Source: Prinsepia uniflora
Taxonomy: Eukaryota > Streptophyta > Magnoliopsida > Rosales > Rosaceae
Direction of reading: 5' to 3'
Length of the DNA stretch: 64,000 bases
Assembly: GCA_032719365.1 (NCBI GenBank)
Contig: CM064861.1
Coordinates: 76,876,863 to 76,940,862 of the forward strand
Made by a program: the position numbers and the translations under genes. Under the pieces are notes generated by a model that worked only from the letters and a program-made list of their open reading frames with translations, was not told the DNA's origin and did not search any database. The first letter of the stretch is position 1. Every line of letters begins with the position of its first letter. This document shows, piece by piece, positions 54,648 through 64,000 of the stretch.

Positions 54648-57600
54648 AGTGGTATCAGAGCAGGTTTACTCTTTTGTGCGCGAAGGTCGAGGGTGTGATG
54701 TCTCTTTGGGCTGCAGTTCCGTTGTTAACCTGATAGATAGTTTTGGGTTTGAGTAGTGGATAGGGTGTGTTTGGCCCGATACGCCGTGCGTTAACGTGAT
54801 TCGACCCAAGTGGGGTTGTTTGTGACTAACTGGTAATGTGGGACCGTCGGTTCGGTCATGTGATGATCGATTGTTGTGCTACTGGGTACAGCTGGGTTCA
54901 GGGAACCCAATTTGAATAATGATATGGAAATACGAAACTCAGTTGAGTAATGGTCTAAAATATGGACCCTGGTAGTGTTGGCTAGTGTACGGGGTGTTGG
55001 TGCATTGGAGTTAGCCGATGACCTTCGTGGTGGAACCCACAATGGGACCCACGATGAGTTGACGATTGGATTGGATTGGACGTCTATACGATGTCAGGAC
55101 TGCGGGGTCGGTCAGGTTGTAGATTTTACTGTAGAAGGCAGTTGGGTTCGGTGGAACCCTAGGGTGTGATTTTGGAACCCTAATTTAAAATTGATGGATT
55201 GGAAAAGAAACTTTAAATGGGAACTTGTGTTGCGACGAGCGGCTGAGGTGGTGGATGACCATGTGGATGACTCAAGTGAGTCTAGTCAGGATTATAGGAT
55301 TCGATCCACGGATACGGTTACGGGATAAGATGTGGAATTCCGTGTTGGATCGAATAATAGTGTGAGGTGTGGATACGGATCTTGACAGCGATGACTGTTG
55401 GTCGACAATTGTGTCGAGATGACTAGCTATTGAGGGTATTTAGTTTGGTTTTAACACTTGAGGATCAGGGGACGTAAAGGGAACGTTCATTATCCTGATG
55501 TGCGGATGGTGAATTGGAGGTACCCATAGTCGTGGGGTACGAGTGGTGATACGAGATCGTCGTTCGGTATGAACGGAGATCTAGGGTATCAACTTTGCAC
55601 ATCTTTGCTAGTGTGGGTTTCGTGTGCGAGTGTGTATGTATGGATGCCAGTGTGTTGAGGCAAGTGTCGGTGATACTAGCGCTGGTACTGGTGTCAGTGA
55701 TTGTGATGACGATGAGCCACGAGTTAGGATGTGACTCTGTCTTGATGGACATATGATTGGTATCTGTAACTCTGTGGTGGTTGAGTCATGGACTGGATAA
55801 GATTGTGAGGCGTTGGGATAGGTCCCCAACAGTTATGAGATGACAAGTGATGAATGGACAAAAAGGTATGATTGAGACTTGAGGAGTCTCGGGATGACCC
55901 CTCCTATGTCATGAGAATTAGTGGATTTGGGGAGTTGTTGTCAACTCCGATATTGGTAAGGTTGTATAATTCTAATATCCCCAGAAGGTACAAGGAAATT
56001 ATTGGAATTGGAAAAGTCGAGGAAATCATTGGTGGTGTTGATGTGGGGATTTGTAATTTTGAATAACTTGGAAAACCGCGTGTTGAACCTGTAAAGGTGA
56101 GGATGTGGGTAGTCCAGTGATTGGACTTGACATCTCATTGGGAGCATGTCTGTTTCCAACATGGTTGGAACTCCCAATTCGGGGAGAGTTGTGATTGGGA
56201 GACGAGAGGAGTGCTCGTTCCCGCATTGGTGATAGGTATCCTGAAGTCATTGGGGTTGACTTCTTGTTTTCTGCCCTGGCGAACGTTGATTATTGCTACC
56301 AGTACGTTGAGCGTGTATTGGTGAATGGACCCATGATTGGCTTTGGGTCATTGGACACAAAGAGTTGTGTATGATTCTGGAATTGGTGGTGAAAATGGAG
56401 GTCACCATTCCACCTATGGGAATTTGACGAAGGATTCAATGAGGGTGTAAGACCCTACGATCAGTTTTCAGATGGATTGTTAGCTACATGAACATGCGTG
56501 GATCCTAGGTGGATCTGAATTGTGAGGTTGTGGACTTTGGGGATGGTGACGATCTAGGATCGTGATGTTACTTGTCGGATGACGTAGTAATGGATCTGGA
56601 TCGTGATCTTGATGATCCAGATAGGTGGAGAGTTTATCACTCTTACATTGGGATGTGAGTTGTAAATGACGGGACTGAACTTCTTTTCGAAGTGGAGTCT
56701 ATATGGTTTGTTACTCGGTTGAGTATGTTTCTGTAGTGGTCGGATTTTGTCAACCTTAGACGTGTGGATATTGGGATTGGCTTCCCTATAAAGTCAATCG
56801 AGTGTTTTGAGCAGGTAACCGATAGGTTCGGTTTTGGTACGTCTCGGTGGACGTAAACCGGATTTTGGGTACTGGAATCGAATTTCTGGGTGACGATTCA
56901 GGATTCGATTTCGAAGCTCGAAAGTGGATTACCGGATTTGGGTGCGGAATGATTATTCCCATGCTAGCTTACGGAATAATGATTTCGAATTCGGATTTGG
57001 AAATGGATATTGGGTCGGAGTTTTGTTCTGTCTGGTACAGTATCTGACAGATGGACTCTAGAGTAAGTAGAACGTGTTTGGCCACGACTTAGGTGGTTGT
57101 AGGTGGATTGATGGATAGATGTACGTACAAGGTACGTTGTACGAGGATCGATAGTGGATAGGCTGAGTGGTGCCTAGTGGCGGTACATGGGATGTACCAG
57201 TAGTGTGTGATTAAACGTGTTGGTAATCGGCTGGTTCCGATATCATTTGTTTGGTTGTGATTGTGGACTGGACATTGGATACTGTGCGCTGAGCAGAGTG
57301 ATTTTGTCGGGTTCAGTGATTGTATAAGCAGGTGCTCTTACCCATGGGTGGCTAGTGAAACCCTAGTATTGAGATGCGTGATCACTGCTGGGCTGGAATT
57401 CAATGTGTTCCAGTTATACCACTTGTTTGAGTAAGATTGACGGTATACGTACACTCAGGATGAGTGAATTGGTGGTCAGTGTAACTGCGACTAGCCTTGC
57501 GTGATGCTATCACGCCGCGATTTTCCAGCTTCATGGTTCGCTGACGGAGTCGGCGGTTATGGACATTGAGATTAATATATGTCGCAAGTTTGGGCTTGCC

Positions 57601-58061
57601 CTGCGAATTAAGATCATGTGGTTGATCTTACGCTACATCGAGAGTGATGTAGTACGAGGTGTTGTCACTGATTAGTCGATGGTTGGAGCGTTACTAGGGT
57701 GGTAAAGCTTAGTGGTGACAGTTTGGCTGGTAGTGTCAGCTTGGACTGACAAGTGGGAATTGGTGACTCCCAATGGGAGCAGATGTAAGGATATGTTAGC
57801 ATTGGAAAAGAACCGACAAGCTGAAGGAGTCAGCTAAATGGTAAAATTGACAGGGATCAGGTGATCAATTTCACTCGTGGTGTCGAGTATGGTGGGTACG
57901 GTGAGAGACCGTGATGGGACGTCTGAGTTCAGACGAGCTTTGTGTTGGTTAGTGGGTGTACAAGTGTACACAGATCTGAGATCGAAATGTTTTCCACGAG
58001 GTGGATGTGGAGTAAGGATATTTGGTAATTTCGAGGACGAAATTATTTAAGGAGGGAAGGT
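54648..58061 (+). other. Non-coding interior of LARD-like element C
   Basis: About 3.4 kb without retroelement domains in any frame, homologous to 38994-42486. Frames such as 54975-55169 and 56847-57047 are short and not conserved in element B. The palindrome AATTTCGAGGACGAAATT lies at about 58027-58044. Confidence 0.8.
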
Positions 58062-61000
58062 TTTAACGACCTGTCCCGAGTATCGGGATTTAATATTATT
58101 TAATTATGATTTAGAATGACTAATCTGGGATTAGTTGAGCGAAATCGGACGAATTGTGCAAAATGACCGTTTTACCCCTAAGCGTGGGCAAAACGTTGAC
58201 TTTTAATTCGGACGGTCAAATGGACTTTGACCAATGACCGTGACGTAGTTCGGGACGTCACGAGATCATAGACAGGTGGCACGTTCGATGTCGACATTCG
58301 TGGAAGAAGTTTTGACGTTCGGAAGTTTAGGGGCATTTTGGTAATTTGGTCAAAATGGGCAAATTGTTGACTTTTTGACCGGAATGTCCGATGGCCTAGG
58401 GCCAAGGACCGTTATGTAGAGCAGGTCGATACGAATCCATAGACAGGTGGCACGCCGAAATCGGACTTCGTACGAGGAAGTTATGGTCTGAAACGTGAAA
58501 TCGGGGATGTTTACGTCTCGGTAACCGTGTCGATTATTTTATTCCGAAATGGTGGTTGGAGGACACTTGGATGAGTGACAAGTGTCACTCACCCATTGGC
58601 TAGATTGGATCATGTTCCATTAATTATAAATTATAAGCTAAAGTTTCCACTATGAAATTAATTAGGATTAAATCTCTTCTTTTAATCTGGGCCATCCATC
58701 TCACTCCCCAGATTGCCTCTCATCCATTCATCTCATCTCCTCCCTTCTATTTCTGATCAGCCTTCCTCGCTCTCAAACACTTCCTTACCCGTGAACAAGC
58801 ACAGCAAGGAGTTGAGAGTTTGAATTTTGGCCAACATAAATCGTCCTTCCACAACTGATCTTGTGAATGGAAATTGAGTGAGTTGGGGAAGGAATTGGCT
58901 GAGGAAGAACACGAGGGACTGAGAGGGGCAATGTAACTGAGAATCGGAATTTTGGAGCAATGGAGGGAAATTCGAAATTTTGAGCTATGAGATCTGAGGA
59001 TCGAATTTGAGTTCAATTTGAGCCTTCTAGGATTGCCTCGATCACAACTAACTCAAGAACGATGAATTTTTGCAACCATTTGGCTCTGAACTGACTTGGT
59101 GACAGAGAGGGAGCTTGAAGATTGAGTCGTGATTCTAGAGGGATTAAATGGTGAAATTGGATTAGGAAATGAGTTTATCTTGGTCCAACGAAGCTTCTTA
59201 GTGGATCAATTTAAGGAAATTCAGTGGAATTGATGAAATCCGAATGATGAACAGTGCCCAGATGTTATTCGATGTTCATCTTCAAATCGTTGGATTTCAG
59301 GTAAGGATTGTTGTAATTGGGCTTGCAGACCTCTAATTAGACTTAAAATGAATCTATTTGAATGTTCAATTGAAAGGATTGAGGTTGAATTGACAGAGAA
59401 CAGATCGGGTCATCTCGCGGGTCAACTGGACCCGTTTTACAGACATATGGTTGGAACGATGACACTGTAGCAGGCGCGTGGCTTTCACGCGCAGCCACTC
59501 ACGGCGGCGCGTGGCGGCGCGTGGGCCCGAATCTCGAGGTGAGGTCAACATGACTTTTGTCCTATTCAATGTAACGAACATTTTAGCGTTGGTTTCGTGC
59601 CAATCGGACCCCGTTTCGATATTGTTCGGGATGTCCGAAGGTTTTATATCCAGTTTAAAAATAGTAAAAAATTCGGGAAAATTACGGGACTTGAATAGGA
59701 TGTTAATGTAGAGGTTAGTAACCCTCTAATGTGATTTGGACAGGATTGGGAGTCCCAGTGATAGTGGTGTGGCCCGGGAAGGCCTATGGCACGCGTATCG
59801 AGGCGCTCGGTTAAACGGTCTGTGAATGGACATTGGTTTTATAAATTCGATGCATGCATAACTGTTTCATGATTGTTATAATTGCTTTTATATGCTTTGA
59901 TTTGGATATAGGTGAATTTATGTGATTTCGCGCATTTCGAGGCAATTTACGGGTTGCGCGTAAATCGAGGTTTTCCGGATTTGCACTGATTTCCATAATT
60001 GTGGTTCGGATATGATTTTATGAAACAGTTACGGATTTGATAAAGTAAATTTGGGCCAGGGGCCCAGTTGATTTAAGAAATCGGGCCAAGGGCCCAGTTG
60101 ATTTAAGAAATCGGGCCAGGGGCCCAGTTGACTTATGAATCGGGCCTGGGGCCTAGTTGACTTATGAAATCGGGCCAGGGGCCCAGTTGACTTATGAAAT
60201 CGGGCCAAGGGCCCAATTGACTTATGAAATCGGGTGAGGAGCCCAGTTGATTTATATATGTGATTTCAGGTCGGGGACCCTAAAATGGAATTGAATAAAT
60301 GATTTCGGATTTGATAATCAACTATTTGGACTTATGACGGTTTTATGGAAATTCGGGGCAGGGCCCTTGTGATATTTTGGAAATGAATAATAAAATGTGT
60401 TCCATAAAACCATCTCGATACGAGGATATATATTGGTCTCCTCCAGGTGTCGGGGACACTGGGGAAGTCACGGTGCATTGTCTGCGAGGGGTCATTGTAC
60501 GGAGCAGCCGGACCGTATAGTGACTCAGGAGCAGGATTGCTATGATTGACGTCGGGGACGTCAGACATCGGGGATGTCAGAAATATGGACCTGGTGAGAC
60601 CCCGGGCAGCACACGTTGCTTAATACCGTGAGATATGACGTCGGGGACGTCAAGCGTCTGGGACGCTAGGCATCGGGGATGCCGGAGTTGGAAACATAAT
60701 AAATGTATATTACTGGATTTATGAAATAACTCTTGGATTGACTTTTGGGATTTGAAACTATGCTTATGGTTTCCGGGCTGAGGCCCTAATGGTTATTTCT
60801 AAATAAATATGTGATCATTGGTTTTTGACGCATGCATATGTTTTTACTGAGGGTCATAAATGTCTTTATAAATGTTTTAAACAGACTTGTTTATTTTTGT
60901 CCACTCACAGCTTTTGTTTTTAATGCCCTTCAGGTTGATTACGGATGCGACTGCAGTAGAGACTGGGACATCGTACAACTCCTCCATCGATCCTTGCGCA

Positions 61001-61116
61001 CTCTGGAAGCCCATTTGGGCAGTGGCTACAGGTTATCCCTTGTCTGACACCTCTTGTCAGACGGGAGCATGACACATTCCATGGTAATTCCGGGGGGATT
61101 GGGATGGGTCGTGTCA
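58062..61116 (+). repeat. 3' LTR of LARD-like element C
   Basis: 3,055 bp. Arms are GTGAATGGAC (59822-59831, one base off the consensus) and GTCCACTCAC (60899-60908). An expanded 30-bp repeat around GAAATCGGGCCAGGGGCCCA (about 60050-60260) has seven or eight units. Hairpins lie at 60548-60562, 60564-60578, 60637-60651, 60653-60667 and 60669-60683. An acceptor-like TTCAG ends at about 60933. Confidence 0.9.
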
Positions 61117-62740
61117 GGTAAGACCTCTTATCTTATTGAATTTAAAACTTGTATATATTTTGCATACCATTATGTACTATTGTTAATCGAATTTTTAGGT
61201 AGTGCCATAAAGGTGTGGGGCATTAGCAAAGGTTTAAATTCCCAGTAGATCTGCAGGTCGATAGGACCGAAGATCCAAGTGGAGTGGGTTGCACAACTTT
61301 TTGCACCGTACCCCAAGGTGCATACTCTGAGTGGGGGAAATGTGGACGATAATTCGCACCAGATCGAAGATGATGGTTGACACCTTCAGAGAACAAGCCC
61401 CCACGGAGCTCGTCATTTGTTGGTCTGGTTTACGAGTATGAAAAATTTTATTAGTTTTTATTATTTTTTTAATTTTTAATGGTTTAATATACTTTAATAT
61501 TGGATTGCAGATTAACTTTGAATGGGATGAGACCAACGCCGCTTTAATGGAATATATGAACTTGCATAGGCAGAAGCGGTATTCTGACTGGAAGTTCGAG
61601 CTCCATGCCTACTACGAGCGCTAGAGCTTGCATGCTCTGGCCTTGGAAAATCTTCCTGAGGAGATGCAAGGGGAGAAGTTGGTGGGGTGAGAGTGGTTAT
61701 GCGAGCATTGGACCAACAATCAATTTAAAGTAAGTTTATTTTTTCTATATTTATTTAATAGTAATTTACGTACTTCCGTATTAGTAATACTTATTTTCAT
61801 AATGTGCAGGTAAAATCAAAGGCCAACAAGGCGAATCGGGCATACAAGAAATTTGATCACCACGGGGGATCGCGCGCATTGTTGGCCTGACATGAGGCAC
61901 GGCGTGCGGCTGGGTCCCTGTTCCTGGAGGTAGAAGCCTGGGGGGAGGTTTACGTTGGGCGAGGGAATGAGGTAGTTGACGTTATTCACGTACGTTCAAT
62001 ATTTACAGTTATTAAATATTTTATTATTTTTAATTACGTAATTTTGTAATTATTGCTGTATTCAACTTTGTAGGCCACCATGGTGGAGGACGAGCAACAG
62101 ACTAAGGAACAGTTGACCAAGCAACAACCTGAGGTCCCACTGCAAGACCAACTACCGGATCCTAGGACGTCGATTGGCATCCTGAAGCTCCATCTTGGCC
62201 GACGACCAAGATGGAGGACGTAATTTTGATTACGTAATTTTATTATTTTTAATTACGTAATTTTGTAATTATTGCTGTATTCAACTTTGTAGGCCACCAT
62301 GGTGGAGGACGTGCAACAGACTAAGGAACAGTTGACCAAGCAACAACCTGAGGTCCCACTGCAAGACCAACTACCGGATCCTAGGACGTCGATTGGCATC
62401 CTGAAGCTCCATCTTGGCCGACGACCCGGGAAAGTTGTCCGGGGCGCTGGAGCGGGGCTCTTTCGAGACGTTGCTAGCCGATCCTCGAGTTCATCTCGGG
62501 GAGTTAATCTCGAGGAGGTCACTCAGCTGCGGGGTAACTTGGAGGCCCTTCAAGCGGAAAATATGGAGCTTAAGGCTGGCCATGCACGCCTCGAGGCCCA
62601 ATAGGCAGTTATGCACGCACAGCTTGCAATGTTTTTCACCCAAATGGGTCAGCGTATGCTTGATGTCAATGGCACACCCTCCCAGTTGGATCCTAGTCAG
62701 CAGCCTGCCCGGGATGATGCTCACCAACCACCGAACAATT
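61117..62740 (+). pseudogene. TNPA-like CACTA gene, later exons
   Basis: After the nested element, exons can be followed by splice sites. One lies at about 61200-61430. 61511-61729 (FEWDETNAALMEYMNLHRQ, with stops after YYER and KLVG) is typical of plant Ptta/En/Spm (Transposase_24) proteins. 61810-61989 (SKANKANRAYKKFDHHGGS) follows. Next come duplicated exon starts at 62074 and 62293. The last part (about 62430-62740) holds a leucine-zipper-like coiled coil, LRGNLEALQAENMELKAG, and a Gln/Pro-rich tail. The protein would bind subterminal repeats together with tnp2. Several in-frame stops make it inactive. Confidence 0.8.
62007..62440 (+). repeat. 219-bp direct tandem duplication spanning an exon start
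   Basis: The intron end, acceptor TTTGTAG and the exon beginning GCCACCATGGTGGAGG occur at 62074 and again at 62293, an offset of 219 bp. The first copy breaks off at CCGACGACC followed by a short palindromic junction (about 62200-62225), and the intron is re-entered. The two copies are nearly identical, so the duplication is recent relative to the gene's decay. Confidence 0.9.
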
Positions 62741-63197
62741 AGAACTTCATTAGGTTTTTTTTTTAATTATGTAAAATTATTGCATTTTTTTAATATATAT
62801 TAGATTTAATTTTCTTTTAATTATAATTTTTATTATGTTTTAATATTATTTCCATTTATTTATATATATAATATTGCATAAATATAATTATTCAAATATT
62901 AAAATAATTAATAAAAAATATTTAAACGCTTGCCCGGCGCACATCCGCCAGGCAATGTCGGATCTGGCCCGGTACATCTCCGTTGGGCAAACCTCGCGTG
63001 CCTCGTATTTTCCGACTACGTTGACTAACTATTTGATCGGCGGACCATCATAATCCGCCAGGCGAAACCTTTGCCCGAGGAGGCCAACTCGACGCAGTTG
63101 GCCCGACGGAGATGCGCCGGGCTAACGTTTGTCCGGCGCACGGTGAGGTTAGCTCGGCGGAGCCCCTCCGCCGGGCAAACCCTATTTTGTTGTAGTG
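62741..63197 (+). repeat. CACTA right subterminal and terminal region
   Basis: An AT-rich stretch (62750-62925) is followed by many CCGGCG, CCGCCAGGC and GCCGGGC motifs in both orientations (62931-63180) and the terminal TTGTTGTAGTG. The frames in this GC-rich part are by-products. Confidence 0.85.
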
Positions 63198-63728
63198 CAA
63201 GGAAGGTGCTAATGATTAGATGCAATGCATTAGAGGGATTTGTAACACCTATCAAGGTGTTACTTTGGAAATCCCTTGTTTGGTTGTTTTGTTATGCTCA
63301 TGTGGAATATGTGCTCCCTTGCTAGTAACTCAATTAGTTACTCACAAGCACTCCATTCAATCGTTTGTAATGCATATATTACTAATATAGCTTAAATCCG
63401 TTGGTACTAAGTTCCTCTTTTAAACATACCCTTAAGGATACATTGGCTTAGAAATGCTTCAAGAATGTTTCATCTATAATTATTCTGAACCGTAGTTCAG
63501 GTGTAAAGATTCAAAAAAATCCCTCCACCGGAAATTGAGAACCATAGTACTTTGAGCAATTCACCATGCTTTTGAACTAACACTATTAATAAATATCTGA
63601 CCACCAAGGCACTTTTCATGTAAATGTATGTTTTTTTAGGACATTTAAAAGGGACATATGATATGTCTCCTGCCTGAGTTGATGATGCTGCAATTATTTT
63701 CCTAAGATCTTTCCTATCCGTTTTGCAG
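63198..63728. other. Host DNA, probable intron
   Basis: Follows the CACTA target duplication and ends in a good acceptor (CCGTTTTGCAG at 63728). No other gene is seen. It is probably an intron of the gene whose exon follows. Confidence 0.45.
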
Positions 63729-64000
63729 GTTCTTATGGAGTTTGTGGAAGTTACGAACTTACCTGCAGGGTACAAAGGAAGTCTCTTTGTCTCATTTCGT
63801 AAGGCCCAAAATGATATATTCTTTGACGCCAAACGGAGTATGAGTATTTTTTCTGAGTCTGGAGAGAAACAGGTTGCTCATTTCCAGTGTGAACGTACTG
63901 GAGAGCTGCTTTTTGAACTGATATCCCATTCACGTTCTCACCTACCATTGACAGGGGCCTATAAGACATTAGGTTCTACTTCCTTCTCACTTCAAGACTT
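63729..64000 (+). CDS. Exon of a GRDP-like (glycine-rich domain-containing) protein gene, partial
   Basis: The frame from 63729 is open for 90 codons to the window edge: VLMEFVEVTNLPAGYKGSLF, then residues around GEKQVAHFQCERTGELLFEL, then LGSTSFSLQD. The pattern fits the C2-like central region of plant GRDP proteins (DUF1399 family, linked to growth and stress responses), as far as I can recall the family. A good acceptor precedes it. The exon continues beyond the window. There are no stops and codon use is normal, so this is probably a live gene, with the CACTA element about 530 bp upstream in what looks like an intron. The C2-like nature is firmer than the GRDP name. Confidence 0.6.

Larger units (their letters stand above)
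51859..61116 (+). mobile_element. LARD-like non-coding gypsy derivative C
   Basis: 5' LTR 51859-54647, primer site TGGTATCAGAGC at 54650-54661, 3.4-kb interior without gag or pol, polypurine tract AAGGAGGGAAGG (about 58049-58060), and 3' LTR 58062-61116. The target duplication GGTAA (51854-51858 and 61117-61121) is exact. The 3' LTR starts TT rather than TG through mutation. It belongs to the same family as element B. Confidence 0.93.
45472..63197 (+). mobile_element. CACTA (En/Spm-type) DNA transposon, composite and degenerate
   Basis: The left end is CACTACAAGAAAAT and the right end is the reverse complement of CACTACAACAAAAT. A 3-bp target duplication CAA flanks it (45469-45471 and 63198-63200), as expected for this superfamily. 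GCCCGGCG-rich subterminal regions occupy about 45530-45790 and 62930-63180. It encodes a broken tnp2-type transposase (46686-48121) and a broken TNPA-like second gene (51491-62740). The LARD-like element 51859-61116 is nested in it. An extra 5'-type subterminal region at 49715-49890 shows that two related elements have been joined. Confidence 0.92.

Noticed and set aside
62253..63255. Minus-strand frames in the CACTA right end
   Set aside because: They overlap the TNPA-like exons in the other sense or the GC-rich subterminal repeats.

Overview
The window is a transposon-dense piece of a nuclear plant genome, most likely a eudicot. The evidence is Ty3/gypsy chromovirus, Ty1/copia and CACTA elements of plant type, plant-like gene remnants (an antiquitin-type aldehyde dehydrogenase and a soluble epoxide hydrolase) and plant-type splice sites. 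The species cannot be fixed from the sequence. There are no bacterial operons, rRNA genes, tRNA genes or CRISPR arrays. Only two stretches look like intact coding sequence: the 1,481-codon Gag-Pol of a young gypsy element (8489-12934) and a clean 272-bp exon at the right edge (63729-64000), which resembles plant glycine-rich domain proteins (GRDP).

Layout. 1-4490: old intergenic DNA with a TA-rich local tandem repeat, one copy of a 0.9-1.0 kb LTR-like dispersed repeat (2154-3174), a broken ALDH7-type exon (3363-3500) and an orphan exon candidate (4051-4091). 4491-21030: a non-autonomous LTR element with a degenerate gag only, 480-bp LTRs about 4% apart and target duplication AGTGT. Inside it sits a complete Tekay/Del-type chromovirus (5558-15767; 2,799-bp LTRs that look identical; target duplication TGACG). 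21031-28480: AT-rich host DNA with an orphan exon, a Helitron-like 3' end (about 22124), an epoxide hydrolase pseudogene, a truncated LTR (23934-25849), the second LTR-like repeat copy and an unrecognised gene fragment. 28640-45420: a decayed reverse-strand Ty1/copia locus in a tandem arrangement, cut by a solo gypsy LTR (31498-33922) and by a non-coding LARD-like gypsy derivative (36765-45306). 45472-63197: a CACTA (En/Spm) element with target duplication CAA, degenerate tnp2 and TNPA-like genes and a second internal 5' subterminal region. It is cut by a second LARD-like element (51859-61116; target duplication GGTAA). 63198-64000: host DNA and the GRDP-like exon.

How the parts relate. The autonomous chromovirus and the two LARD-like elements share the tRNA-Met-type primer site, the polypurine tract and a short palindrome before it, so machinery of this kind could mobilise the non-coding ones in trans. 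Their LTRs, although diverged, share two structures that ordinary annotation does not explain. One is an inverted repeat, GTGAGTGGAC ... GTCCACTCAC, whose arms look like a 5' splice site and a branch-point region. The other is a 16-bp-phased series of tiny perfect hairpins (6-bp stem, 3-nt loop) whose stems differ from one another. The young chromovirus LTR also has about 16 ACGT cores in 370 bp, including five TGACGTCA sites 11-12 bp apart. These LTR structures are the most interesting content of the window.
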